Below, piece by piece: positions 1-7,533 of a stretch of 11,120 nt of DNA. The notes under the pieces are model-generated. The model searched no databases. It saw only the letters and a list, made by a program, of their open reading frames with translations, and had not been told where the DNA came from. The translations under genes were made by a program, and so were the position numbers. The stretch is taken from positions 1 to 11,120 of the forward strand of contig JARRCQ010000029.1 in the NCBI GenBank assembly GCA_029982105.1. Reading direction: 5' to 3'. Positions within the stretch are counted from its first letter, which is position 1, and each line of letters opens with the position of its first letter. Origin of the DNA: Candidatus Atribacteria bacterium (GTDB lineage Bacteria; Atribacterota; Atribacteria; Atribacterales; Caldatribacteriaceae).

Positions 1-27
1 GAAAAAAAATAAAGGAGGTGCAGAGAA

Positions 28-1221
28 ATGAATAAAAAAACCATTCGAGATATTCCTCAAGAAGAGCTTAAGGGAAAGAGAGTATTGGTGAGGGTAGATT
101 TTAACGTTCCTTTAGATGAGAACCGACGGGTTACCGATGACACGAGGATTGTAGAAAGCTTACCTACTATAAAATATCTCAAGGAAAGAGGAGCTAAGGT
201 GATTTTAGTTTCTCACTTGGGTCGTCCTAAGGGTAAGTTTGCCGAAGAGTTGAGAATGGACCCTGTAGCTCAAAGATTAGAAGAGCTTTTGGGAGAGAAG
301 GTTTATAAAGTAGATGATTGCATAGGAGAAAAAGTAGAGGAAGCGGTTTCTAAACTCAAAGATGGGGAAGTGCTTCTCCTGGAGAACATTCGTTTTTACT
401 CCCAGGAAGAAGCCAACGATGAAGAATTTGCTCGAGCTCTTTCTCGCTTAGCTGATATTTATGTCAATGATGCTTTTGGAACTGCTCATCGAGCTCATGC
501 TTCTACTGCTGGAGTAGCTAAGTTTTTGCCTGCTTATGCTGGCTTTTTGATGGAAAAAGAATTGGAAGCTTTAGGAGAAAAGCTTAACAACCCAGTAAGA
601 CCTTTTCTGGCTATCTTGGGAGGAGCTAAAGTATCAACCAAAATTGGAGTTATTAGAAAACTTTTAGAAAAAGTGGATGTCCTTCTTTTAGGTGGTGGAA
701 TGGCTTATACTTTTGTGAAAGCTTTGGGCTATGAAGTGGGCAATTCTATTTTGGAAGAATCTATGATAGGAGAGGCCTCTGATGTGTTACGAATAGCTCG
801 AGAAAGAGGAGTACGTTTGGAACTCCCAGAAGATTTTGTAGTAGCTCCGGAAGCTAAGGAAGGAATAGAAACTAGAGTAGTGAAGTGGAATCAAATTCCT
901 TCTGATATGGCTGGTTTTGATATTGGAACACAAACTATAGAAAAATTTGGTCGCTACATTCAAGAAGCTAAAACTATTTTCTGGAATGGACCTTTGGGAG
1001 TTTTTGAGGTAGAGACTTTTTCTCGAGGAACAATAGCTATAGCTAAAAAAGTTGCTGAAAGTGGTGCTATAAGCATAGTGGGTGGTGGAGATACTATAGC
1101 TGCTATTAACAAAGCAGGAGTTAAAGATAAGATTACTCATATTTCTACTGGTGGTGGTGCATCTTTAGAGTTTTTAGAGGGACGAGCTTTACCTGGAGTA
1201 GGAGTATTGCTGGATAAATAA
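28..1221 (+). CDS. pgk: Phosphoglycerate kinase
   Basis: Glycolytic/gluconeogenic enzyme that transfers phosphate between 1,3-bisphosphoglycerate and ADP in the cytoplasm. The 397-residue product has the normal length of a bacterial PGK. Visible signatures are RVDFNVPLD at residues 22-30 (substrate-binding N-domain), SHLGRPKG at 62-69, [14 protein letters not shown] at 147-160, the [10 protein letters not shown] segment near 198-207, and near the C-terminus GGGDT followed by [13 protein letters not shown] (nucleotide-binding C-domain and hinge). The start is firm: a strong AAAGGAGGTG site at 11-20 lies 7 nt before ATG 28. Its upstream neighbour (often gap) is outside the window. The next gene converges from the minus strand with only 10 bp between stop codons, so pgk is probably the last gene of its transcript. 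Identification is essentially certain. Confidence 0.98.
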   Translation: MNKKTIRDIPQEELKGKRVLVRVDFNVPLDENRRVTDDTRIVESLPTIKYLKERGAKVILVSHLGRPKGKFAEELRMDPVAQRLEELLGEKVYKVDDCIGEKVEEAVSKLKDGEVLLLENIRFYSQEEANDEEFARALSRLADIYVNDAFGTAHRAHASTAGVAKFLPAYAGFLMEKELEALGEKLNNPVRPFLAILGGAKVSTKIGVIRKLLEKVDVLLLGGGMAYTFVKALGYEVGNSILEESMIGEASDVLRIARERGVRLELPEDFVVAPEAKEGIETRVVKWNQIPSDMAGFDIGTQTIEKFGRYIQEAKTIFWNGPLGVFEVETFSRGTIAIAKKVAESGAISIVGGGDTIAAINKAGVKDKITHISTGGGASLEFLEGRALPGVGVLLDK

Positions 1222-1231
1222 TAGAGAAAGG

Positions 1232-1681
1232 TCAGGAACTCGGAAAAGTTCGAATTATTTTCTGCCAGTGAGTTCCTGGCCAATATATACGATGACATTT
1301 GGGACATTTTTTAAATTGGGAAAAAGTTAAAGAAACAAAAAGAGGAATTTCCTTTTTCGCTTCTTCTGGGGGGAGGTCAAAGAGTAGCTCATTGCAATGG
1401 GGACAACGGGTAAGGTGAGTAAGGCAAGTAAGGCGAAAAGCATTTATTACTTCTTGTACTTGCTCTTCTACTCGAGAAGAAAAGATGAGGTAGGCAACAT
1501 CAGGAGCCCTTTTTGCTAAGTCTCGGTCTTTAGTGAGAAGAATTCGGTGCTCAAAACGAGCAAGCGCTATTATTTTAGCATCGTCTAAATAACGAAGGTA
1601 CTTGGTGTCATATCCTAAAATCCTTAACCACCGAGCTAATTTACCCAACATGCAATCAGCTAAAAATTTGGGGATAACCAT
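1232..1681 (-). CDS. Mut7-C RNase-like (PIN-fold) protein with C-terminal zinc ribbon
   Basis: Small cytoplasmic protein of 149 residues resembling the stand-alone Mut7-C/DUF82 family, named after the C-terminal domain of the exonuclease Mut-7 and related to PIN-type nucleases. The N-terminal half carries the family pattern: FLADCMLGKLARWLRILGYDT (split here as residues 6-15 and 16-26), acidic Asp33/Asp34, and LLTKDRDL at 48-55. Asp9, Asp34, Asp52 and Asp54 are the likely metal ligands of a PIN-like site. The C-terminal part has two CxxC knuckles, Cys93/Cys96 and Cys126/Cys129, followed by RIYWPGTHW, typical of these proteins and consistent with a zinc ribbon. Nuclease activity is an inference from the fold; the real substrate is unknown for most members. 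No Shine-Dalgarno is visible upstream of the start. A TTAAAAT box lies about 6 nt before the ATG, so a leaderless transcript is possible. It converges on pgk and diverges from the kinase gene. Confidence 0.88.
   Translation of the reverse strand: MVIPKFLADCMLGKLARWLRILGYDTKYLRYLDDAKIIALARFEHRILLTKDRDLAKRAPDVAYLIFSSRVEEQVQEVINAFRLTCLTHLTRCPHCNELLFDLPPEEAKKEIPLFVSLTFSQFKKCPKCHRIYWPGTHWQKIIRTFPSS
1410..1436. repeat. Three tandem 9-bp units (GTAAGGYRA) inside the Mut7-C gene
   Basis: Three adjacent plus-strand copies are seen: GTAAGGTGA (1410-1418), GTAAGGCAA (1419-1427) and GTAAGGCGA (1428-1436). Nine bases keep the frame, and the minus-strand protein shows a short Leu-Thr-x repeat (LTCLTHLT, about residues 84-91) just before the first zinc knuckle. 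It looks like slippage expansion in the linker between the nuclease-like domain and the zinc ribbon. Confidence 0.8.
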
Positions 1682-1735
1682 GTTTTAATTTTAACATAGA
1701 GAATTTAATTTTTGGGTTGGGGAGGTCTATAAGCT

Positions 1736-3295
1736 ATGCCTAATTCTAAACCCCCTTATTTTTTGGGTATTGATGTAGGAACTCAAGGGTTACGAAGTGG
1801 TATTTTTGATTCCCGTGGTAATGTGATAGCCCTTTCTTTTTATTCCTATCCTGAACACCACCCTCGTCCGGGATGGGCAGAGCAAGATCCTAATGATTGG
1901 TGGAGAGCGGTTCAGGACACTGTTCGCCGTTGTGTTATCCAGGGAGAAGTGCAACCAGAAGACATTGCTGCTTTGAGTGTTAGTGCTAGTTCTTGTACTG
2001 TGCTCCCCGTAGACCAATTTGGCAATCCTAAACACCGAGCCATTATGTGGATGGATGTTCGAGCTTTTGAGCAGGCAGAGAGAATTAATGCTACTCATAA
2101 TCCTGTTCTGCGCTATGCTGGAGGAAGTGAATCACCAGAGTGGATGATACCTAAAGCTTTATGGCTCAAAGAAAATTTACCTGACGTTTTTGCCAACTCT
2201 GACTACTTGGTGGAATGCCAAAATTGGGTGGTTTTTAAACTCACTGACCGTTGGGTTACTTCTCTCAATAATGCTATCTGTAAATGGAATTATTGTCCTC
2301 CGGAAGGAGGTTGGCCAGTTTCTTTGTTACGAGAGCTGAATTTTGAAGAAGTATTGGATAAATGGCCTCGAGATTTAATTCCAGTGGGGGGAAGGGTAGG
2401 GGAATTGACTAAAAGAGCAGCTTCTGATTTAGGTCTTATTCCTGGGATTCCAGTTATTCAAGGGGGGATTGATGCTTATGCTGCTATGGTCGGATTGGAT
2501 GTAGTTCACCCTCAAAGATTAGCTATGGTAATTGGTTCTTCTACCTGTCATCTGGCTCTTTCTGATCGTCCTATTTTTAGCCCGGGTATTTGGGGTCCTT
2601 ATCAAGGAGCAGTGCTTTCTGATATGTGGATTTTAGAAGGGGGTCAGAGTTCGACCGGTTCTATTATTAAGTGGTTTAGAGATAATTTCTTACAGGAAGA
2701 ATTTAAAGAAAAAGAGGAAACAGAGAACGTTTTTGATGCTATGGATAGAATAGTAGCCCAAATTCCTCCTGGCTCTGATGGACTTTTAGTATTGGATAAC
2801 TTTCAAGGTAACCGTAGTCCTTATCAAGATCCTTTAGCTCGAGGTGCTATTTGGGGTCTTTCTCTAAGTCATACTCGGGCTCATATTTTACGAGCTATGT
2901 ATGAGGGTACAGCTTATGGAGCCTTTCATATTTTAGAAACCTTAGCTCGAGATGGCTTTCAAGCAGAAGAAATATATGTAAGCGGAGGAGGAGCGAGGAG
3001 CAAGCTGTGGTTGCAAATTCATGCTGATGTGGCCGATATTCCCGTTTATCTTACCACAGTAGAAGAAGCCAGTACCTTGGGGACAGCAATTTATGCTGCA
3101 GTGGGAGTAGGATTTTATGGCAGTATTCCAGAAGCTACTCTTAAAATGGTACAAATATCAGGTCAAATATATCCTCGCCGACAGAATAGAGACCTCTATC
3201 GTTTCTATTATGAGCAATATGTTAAAAGTTATTGGCAATTGAGGGATCTGATGCACAAAGTTTCTACTAGATTAGAAACTACTCCTCGAGGTTAA
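1736..3295 (+). CDS. FGGY-family carbohydrate (pentulose) kinase, ribulokinase-like
   Basis: ATP-dependent sugar kinase of the FGGY family (actin-like ATPase fold), 519 residues, cytoplasmic. The N-terminal phosphate-binding loop is GIDVGTQGLR (11-20). MWMDVRA, near residue 104, is the family's typical substrate-side motif. GGIDAYAAMVGLD and IGSSTCHLAL in the middle resemble the ribulokinase pattern iDah...GTStCh. The C-terminal FGGY signature YVSGGGARSKLWLQIHAD (about 413-430) forms the adenosine pocket. GTQGLRSGIFD and SPEWMIPKALWLKEN resemble the pentulose-kinase branch that contains yeast YDR109C and human FGGY (D-ribulokinase), rather than glycerol kinase. I therefore favour ribulose or a related pentulose as substrate, but xylulose or another ketose cannot be excluded. 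A strong GGGGAGGT site (1719-1726) supports ATG 1736. No isomerase, epimerase or transporter gene is adjacent, so context does not help with substrate. Confidence 0.88.
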   Translation: MPNSKPPYFLGIDVGTQGLRSGIFDSRGNVIALSFYSYPEHHPRPGWAEQDPNDWWRAVQDTVRRCVIQGEVQPEDIAALSVSASSCTVLPVDQFGNPKHRAIMWMDVRAFEQAERINATHNPVLRYAGGSESPEWMIPKALWLKENLPDVFANSDYLVECQNWVVFKLTDRWVTSLNNAICKWNYCPPEGGWPVSLLRELNFEEVLDKWPRDLIPVGGRVGELTKRAASDLGLIPGIPVIQGGIDAYAAMVGLDVVHPQRLAMVIGSSTCHLALSDRPIFSPGIWGPYQGAVLSDMWILEGGQSSTGSIIKWFRDNFLQEEFKEKEETENVFDAMDRIVAQIPPGSDGLLVLDNFQGNRSPYQDPLARGAIWGLSLSHTRAHILRAMYEGTAYGAFHILETLARDGFQAEEIYVSGGGARSKLWLQIHADVADIPVYLTTVEEASTLGTAIYAAVGVGFYGSIPEATLKMVQISGQIYPRRQNRDLYRFYYEQYVKSYWQLRDLMHKVSTRLETTPRG

Positions 3296-3303
3296 ATTTA
3301 GTT

Positions 3304-3309
3304 TATAAT
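3304..3309 (+). promoter_or_regulatory. Possible -10 element ahead of the lysine cluster
   Basis: A perfect TATAAT hexamer lies in the 78-bp gap between the kinase stop and lysA, about 65 nt before the lysA start. No convincing -35 hexamer is seen 16-18 nt upstream and there is no TGN extension, so this is weak. If it is real, the lysA leader would be about 58 nt, too short for a lysine riboswitch, and none is seen. Confidence 0.3.
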
Positions 3310-3373
3310 GTGAGGAAAAACCGTAGGGGATATAAATTTCTAATCAATACAAACTGAAAACTGGGAGGAAAAA

Positions 3374-4687
3374 ATGCTGGGGAATAAAAATATAAATGAT
3401 AGTAATCATTTACAGATTGCTGGATGTGACGTAGTAGAGCTGGCTCAAACTATGGGGACTCCTCTTTATGTGTATGATGAGGATCTAATCCGCGATAATA
3501 TACAAGAATACAAGCAAAGTTTTCAAGAAAACTACCCTCATTTTTCTCTGGCTTATGCAGGTAAGGCTTTTTTGTGTTCCGCCTTGTGTTCTCTCTTGGA
3601 TAAAGAGGGTTGGTGGGTGGATGTAGTATCGGGGGGAGAATATTACCTTGCCTCTGCTGCTGGTTTTCCGGTAGAGCGAATCATTTTTCATGGTAATAAT
3701 AAAACTCCAGAAGAGCGGCGGTTAGTTCTTCAGGGAGGAGTAGGGCGGTGGGTGGTAGATAATGAGGTAGAGCTAAATTTCCTTCTTGAAGAAGCTTCGT
3801 CATATACTTCTTATAGAGTTCCTCTTTTTTTCCGACTTATTCCGGGGGTTGACCCCCATACTCATCAGTATATTACTACTGGTAAAATTGATAGTAAGTT
3901 CGGTTTACCCTTGGGAGAGGCAGAGAATGTGATATTAAAAGCTCTTCAGTCCGAAGATTTAGAAGTAAAAGGCCTTCACTGCCACATTGGTTCACAAATT
4001 GATCAGATAGATCCCTTTTTAAAAGCAGCAGAAATTATGCTTCAATTTATGGCCGATTTTAGAAAAAAGTATGACTTTGTATTTCAAGAGTTAGATCTAG
4101 GAGGAGGATTGGGAGTTCCTTACTTAGATGAAGAAAAAGGTCGCTTCCCTTCTTTCCATTTTTATGTTCGGGCGATATGTGAAAAAGTAAAATCAGTGTG
4201 TGATGAGCTTTCTTACCCTTTGCCACATCTTTATATAGAACCAGGCCGGTCAGTCGTAAACACTGCTGGTAGTACCATTTACCGGGTGGGGAGCGTGAAG
4301 GAGATTCCAGGGGTGAAGAAATATGTAGCTGTAGATGGGGGAATGGCTGATAATCCTCGCCCTATTTTATATGGTGCTAAATATCAAGCTCGAATTGGTA
4401 ATCGAGTGATAGGGAAGAAAGAAAGAGTTTCGGTAGTGGGAAAATGTTGTGAATCGGGAGATGTATTGATAGAAGAAATAGAGCTTCCTTCTCCTTCTCC
4501 TGGAGATATTTTAGTAGTAGAGGCCACCGGAGCTTACAATCATTCTATGGCTTCTAATTATAATCTTATCCCTCGTCCGGGAGTGGTTTTCCTCCGGGGG
4601 GGTAAGCCAGAATTAGTAGTACGCCCGGAAAATTGGTATGATTTAGTAAGAAGAGATATCATTCCTGGTAAAAATAAAGAGGTGTAG
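3374..4687 (+). CDS. lysA: Diaminopimelate decarboxylase
   Basis: Last step of lysine synthesis: PLP-dependent decarboxylation of meso-2,6-diaminopimelate to L-lysine. The 437-residue protein is a fold-type III PLP enzyme of normal length. The internal-aldimine lysine is Lys64 in LAYAGKAF (family YAxKAN). HCHIGSQ follows at about 202-208, the phosphate-binding glycine run GGGLGVPY at about 243, and EPGRSVV at about 289. The partner-subunit part of the active site is CCESGD at about 358, and the substrate/PLP tyrosine is in GAYNHSMASNYN near 388. The variant Phe in place of the usual Asn after KA is minor. GGGAGGA at 3363-3369 supports the ATG at 3374. It opens the cluster although it acts last in the pathway, and its stop codon lies 2 bp before dapB, so translation is probably coupled. 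Confidence 0.97.
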   Translation: MLGNKNINDSNHLQIAGCDVVELAQTMGTPLYVYDEDLIRDNIQEYKQSFQENYPHFSLAYAGKAFLCSALCSLLDKEGWWVDVVSGGEYYLASAAGFPVERIIFHGNNKTPEERRLVLQGGVGRWVVDNEVELNFLLEEASSYTSYRVPLFFRLIPGVDPHTHQYITTGKIDSKFGLPLGEAENVILKALQSEDLEVKGLHCHIGSQIDQIDPFLKAAEIMLQFMADFRKKYDFVFQELDLGGGLGVPYLDEEKGRFPSFHFYVRAICEKVKSVCDELSYPLPHLYIEPGRSVVNTAGSTIYRVGSVKEIPGVKKYVAVDGGMADNPRPILYGAKYQARIGNRVIGKKERVSVVGKCCESGDVLIEEIELPSPSPGDILVVEATGAYNHSMASNYNLIPRPGVVFLRGGKPELVVRPENWYDLVRRDIIPGKNKEV

Positions 4688-4689
4688 CG

Positions 4690-5493
4690 ATGAAAGAGAT
4701 TGGAGTGTTTTTAGTAGGAGCAGCGGGTAAGATGGGAAGAGAAATAGTAAGGGCGATTCAAAAAGAAGAAGGTATGGTTTTGCGGGGAGCAGCTGATAAA
4801 CAAGAAGTGGGTAAAGATGTTGGAGAGCTATCGGGTGTTGGACATCTGGGAGTTGTAATAGAAGAAGATTTAGCTAAGGCAATAAGTAGATTAAAACCTG
4901 ATGTCATCTGTGATTTTACTCAGGCTGCAGCGCTCCGAGAGAATCTTTCTTTTTTTTTGGATAGTAAAATCCCTTTGGTGATCGGAACAACAGGTTTAGG
5001 TAATGAAGAAATAGAAACTCTGCGCCGTAACTGCGAGGAAAAGAAAATGGGTTGTGTAATTGCTCCTAATTTTGCTCTGGGAGCAGTGTTGATGATGCAT
5101 TTTTCTCGTATTGCTGCTCGATATTTAGAACGAGCAGAAATAATTGAATATCATCACGCTCAAAAAAAAGATGCTCCTTCAGGAACAGCAATAAAAACTG
5201 CTCAGGGTATAAAAGAAGTTAAAGATATTGCTTTTTCTGATAAAAGCGAGGAAGTATTATCCGGGGCGCGAGGGGCGCTTTTAGGTTCTGTAAATATCCA
5301 CAGTGTGAGATTGCCTGGATTTGTAGCTCACCAAGAAGTGATCTGGGGAGGAGAGGGAGAAATTCTCACCATAAGACATGATTCTTTGAGCCGCTCATCT
5401 TTTATGCCCGGAGTAATGCGCTCTATTAAAAAAGTTTATGAGGAGCCCCGATTTTACTACGGTTTAGAAGAAGTCATAGGTCTTACTTCTTGA
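4690..5493 (+). CDS. dapB: 4-hydroxy-tetrahydrodipicolinate reductase
   Basis: Reduces the DapA product to tetrahydrodipicolinate with NAD(P)H. The 267-residue protein has the usual length. The N-terminal Rossmann motif is GAAGKMGREIVRAI (starting at residue 10). VIGTTGL lies mid-domain and the APNFALGAVLMM stretch precedes the catalytic domain. The signature EYHHAQKKDAPSGTA holds the His pair at 155-156 and the lysine (159/160) that donates a proton and binds substrate. The ribosome-binding site AGAGGTG (4678-4684) lies within the end of lysA, 5 nt before ATG 4690. Only two bases separate it from the lysA stop. A 37-nt gap follows before the preferred dapF start. Confidence 0.97.
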   Translation: MKEIGVFLVGAAGKMGREIVRAIQKEEGMVLRGAADKQEVGKDVGELSGVGHLGVVIEEDLAKAISRLKPDVICDFTQAAALRENLSFFLDSKIPLVIGTTGLGNEEIETLRRNCEEKKMGCVIAPNFALGAVLMMHFSRIAARYLERAEIIEYHHAQKKDAPSGTAIKTAQGIKEVKDIAFSDKSEEVLSGARGALLGSVNIHSVRLPGFVAHQEVIWGGEGEILTIRHDSLSRSSFMPGVMRSIKKVYEEPRFYYGLEEVIGLTS

Positions 5494-5520
5494 TGGATAT
5501 GATAAAATTTACTCCAAGTT

Positions 5521-5525
5521 GGTGA
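5521..5525 (+). promoter_or_regulatory. Ribosome-binding site deciding the dapF start
   Basis: GGTGA ends 5 nt before ATG 5531. The frame is also open to a TTG at 5519 and a GTG at 5522, but both overlap this site and would add four residues not expected before the family's opening MxFxKMHGLGNDF. ATG 5531 is therefore preferred. Confidence 0.65.
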
Positions 5526-5530
5526 AAAAT

Positions 5531-6385
5531 ATGCACTTTGTAAAAATGCATGGTTTAGGTAATGATTTTGTTATTTTCCCCGAAGAGGAGACTGCGGGAG
5601 TTTCTTCCTGGTCTTCTTTTTCTTTAAAAGTTTGTGACCGTCATCGAGGAGTGGGAGGAGACGGAGTAATTTTGGTTTTATCTTCCTCGATAGCGGATGT
5701 GAGGATGCGTATTTTCAACTCTGATGGTAGCGAAGCAGAGATGTGTGGTAATGGGATTCGTTGTCTGGCTAAGTTTGTCTTTGAACGAGGAATAGTGAGT
5801 AAAAAGGAATTTAAGGTAGAAACCAAAGCTGGTATTATCATCCCTCAGATTACGGAAGAGGAAAAGGGGAAAGTGAAAAAAGTGAGAGTAAATTTGGGAA
5901 AGCCTCGCTTCCAGCCTCGGGAAATTCCGGTGACTTTAGAGGGAGAGGAAGTAAAAAATCATCCCTTAAAGGTGGGAGATAGGACTTTCCTTGTTTCTGC
6001 TCTCTCTTTAGGTAACCCTCATGCGGTGATTTTTGAAATCCCTCCTGATTGGGAAAAGTATGGGAGAGAAATAGAAAATCAACCCCTCTTTCCTAAAAAA
6101 ACTAATGTAGAATTTGCAGAAGTGAAAAACAGAAAAGAAGTAGTGGTGAAAGTCTGGGAAAGAGGAGCAGGAGCCACCCTGGCTTGTGGAACTGGAGCAG
6201 CAGCTACTTTAATAGCTGGAGTAAGAGAAGGAAAATTAGATAGAAAAGCTACTGTCTGCTTACCCGGGGGACCGCTGGAGGTAGAGTGGCAAGAAGAAGT
6301 CTATATTGAAGGACCAGTAGAGGAAGTGTTTGAAGGAGAAATTGATGGGGAGGTAGAAAAAAAATGGAAGTTGCTCAGCGAATAA
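5531..6385 (+). CDS. dapF: Diaminopimelate epimerase
   Basis: Converts LL-diaminopimelate to the meso form, using two cysteines as acid/base pair and no cofactor. The preferred product of 284 residues begins MHFVKMHGLGNDF, the family's standard opening. The first catalytic cysteine is Cys72 in SEAEMCGNGIRC, the second Cys219 in TLACGTGAAAT. GNPHAVI and the NVEFAEV strand are also present. One small oddity is the segment ERGAGATLACGTG, where many homologues have GxGET before the second cysteine, so the Glu is Ala here. The Glu-Arg pair just before it, which contacts substrate, is kept, so I expect an active enzyme. The last 22 bp overlap the start of dapL, and the dapL ribosome-binding site lies inside dapF. 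A TTG start at 5519 would add four residues. Confidence 0.95.
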   Translation: MHFVKMHGLGNDFVIFPEEETAGVSSWSSFSLKVCDRHRGVGGDGVILVLSSSIADVRMRIFNSDGSEAEMCGNGIRCLAKFVFERGIVSKKEFKVETKAGIIIPQITEEEKGKVKKVRVNLGKPRFQPREIPVTLEGEEVKNHPLKVGDRTFLVSALSLGNPHAVIFEIPPDWEKYGREIENQPLFPKKTNVEFAEVKNRKEVVVKVWERGAGATLACGTGAAATLIAGVREGKLDRKATVCLPGGPLEVEWQEEVYIEGPVEEVFEGEIDGEVEKKWKLLSE

Positions 6386-7527
6386 AGAACCTTCCCCCTT
6401 ATCTTTTTGCCGAAATTGAAAAAAAAGTAAACCAAGCTCGGGCAGAAGGTAAGGAGATTATTGATTTGGGGATTGGAGACCCTGATATTCCCACCCCTTC
6501 TTTCATTGTAGAGCGGTTGTGTGAAGAGGCTCGACGCCCCGAAAATCATCGCTATCCTTCCTATCGGGGTTTAGCTGCTTTTCGAGAAGCGGTGGCTTTG
6601 TGGTATAAAAAAAGATTTGGAGTTAATTTAGATGCTGAACGAGAAGTGGTTTCTCTCATTGGCTCTAAAGAAGGTATTGCTCATCTTCCCCTGTGTCTCG
6701 TAGACCCTGGAGATCTGGTTTTGGCTAGTGACCCTGGTTATCCAGTTTATAAAATTGGCACGATGTTGGCCGGAGGTATACCGGTTGAGCTTCCTCTTTT
6801 AGCTCAAAATGATTTTCTTCCTGATTTACATAGTTTTCCTGAAAGTATATGGGAAAAAGTGAAAATAGTTTTCTTGAATTATCCTAATAACCCTACGGCG
6901 AGCATTGCTCCTTTTTCTTTTTTTGAAGAAATAGTAGAATTAGCTCGGCGTTTTGATTTTGTAATAGCTCATGATTTAGCTTATTCAGAAATAAGCTACG
7001 ATGGTTATAGAGCCCCCTCTATTTTAGAGGTAGAAGGCGCTCGAGAAGTAGCGATAGAATTCCATTCTCTTTCTAAAACTTTTAATATGACGGGGTGGAG
7101 AATAGGTTTTGCAGTGGGGAATGATAAAGTGATAGAAGCTCTGGGGAGAGTAAAAACTAATATTGATTCGGGTATTTTCAATGCTATTCAATGGGCAGGA
7201 GTGGAAGCTTTGAGTCATGCAGATGAGGTATTAGAAAGTATAATTCCTATTTACACCGAGCGGCGTAATTTGGTTATAGAGACTTTTTCCTCTTTAGGTT
7301 TTGATGTTACTCCTCCTCGGGCTACTTTTTATTTGTGGATTCCAGTTCCTTCAGGGTTTGGCTCTCTAGAATTTACCAACTATCTTTTGGATAAATCTCA
7401 AGTAGTAGTTACTCCTGGAACTGGTTTTGGTAAATATGGAGAAGGGTTTATTCGAATTTCTCTTACCACTCCCACTTCTATTTTAGAAAAAGCTATGATA
7501 AGGATAAAAGAAACTTGGGATAGGTGA
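6364..7527 (+). CDS. dapL: LL-diaminopimelate aminotransferase
   Basis: PLP-dependent class I/II aminotransferase that converts tetrahydrodipicolinate directly to LL-diaminopimelate with glutamate as amino donor, bypassing the succinyl or acetyl branches (DapD/DapC/DapE). The 387-residue protein shows IIDLGIGDPDIPTPS near the N-terminus, HRYPSYRGLAAFREAV, LVLASDPGYPVYK and FLNYPNNPTAS. The PLP lysine is Lys238 in SLSKTFNMTGWRIGFAVG, and a C-terminal GFIRISL holds the carboxylate-binding arginine. General aminotransferases of this class look alike. Assignment as DapL rests on sequence feel plus context: it sits between dapF and lysC in a lysine cluster with no dapD, dapC or dapE. A GGGGAGGT site at 6347-6354 lies 9 nt before ATG 6364. 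The gene overlaps dapF by 22 bp, implying translational coupling. Confidence 0.92.
   Translation: MEVAQRIKNLPPYLFAEIEKKVNQARAEGKEIIDLGIGDPDIPTPSFIVERLCEEARRPENHRYPSYRGLAAFREAVALWYKKRFGVNLDAEREVVSLIGSKEGIAHLPLCLVDPGDLVLASDPGYPVYKIGTMLAGGIPVELPLLAQNDFLPDLHSFPESIWEKVKIVFLNYPNNPTASIAPFSFFEEIVELARRFDFVIAHDLAYSEISYDGYRAPSILEVEGAREVAIEFHSLSKTFNMTGWRIGFAVGNDKVIEALGRVKTNIDSGIFNAIQWAGVEALSHADEVLESIIPIYTERRNLVIETFSSLGFDVTPPRATFYLWIPVPSGFGSLEFTNYLLDKSQVVVTPGTGFGKYGEGFIRISLTTPTSILEKAMIRIKETWDR
7522..7527 (+). promoter_or_regulatory. Ribosome-binding site deciding the lysC start
   Basis: AGGTGA overlaps the dapL stop codon and lies 6 nt before ATG 7534. The in-frame ATG at 7528 directly abuts this site with no spacer, so 7534 is the better start. 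It also gives the family-typical N-terminus MKIVVQKFGGTS. Confidence 0.7.
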
Positions 7528-7533
7528 ATGACT

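Noticed and set aside
787-1140. 117-residue minus-strand open frame inside pgk
   Set aside because: It is a Ser/Tyr/Phe-rich antisense shadow of a certain gene. Long antisense frames arise here from the codon bias of the plus strand. The same applies to the antisense frames at 1790-2098, 2942-3154, 3485-3691, 5641-5841, 6301-6549, 7024-7218, 7398-7607 and 10675-10998.
1236-1251. Small hairpin GAACT/AGTTC just after pgk, considered as a terminator
   Set aside because: The stem is only 5 bp with weak pairing, there is no continuous T-run after it, and it lies inside the C-terminal codons of the minus-strand gene.
3296-3373. Lysine riboswitch ahead of lysA
   Set aside because: The gap is 78 bp, well under the size of an L-box aptamer plus expression platform, and no matching helices are seen.
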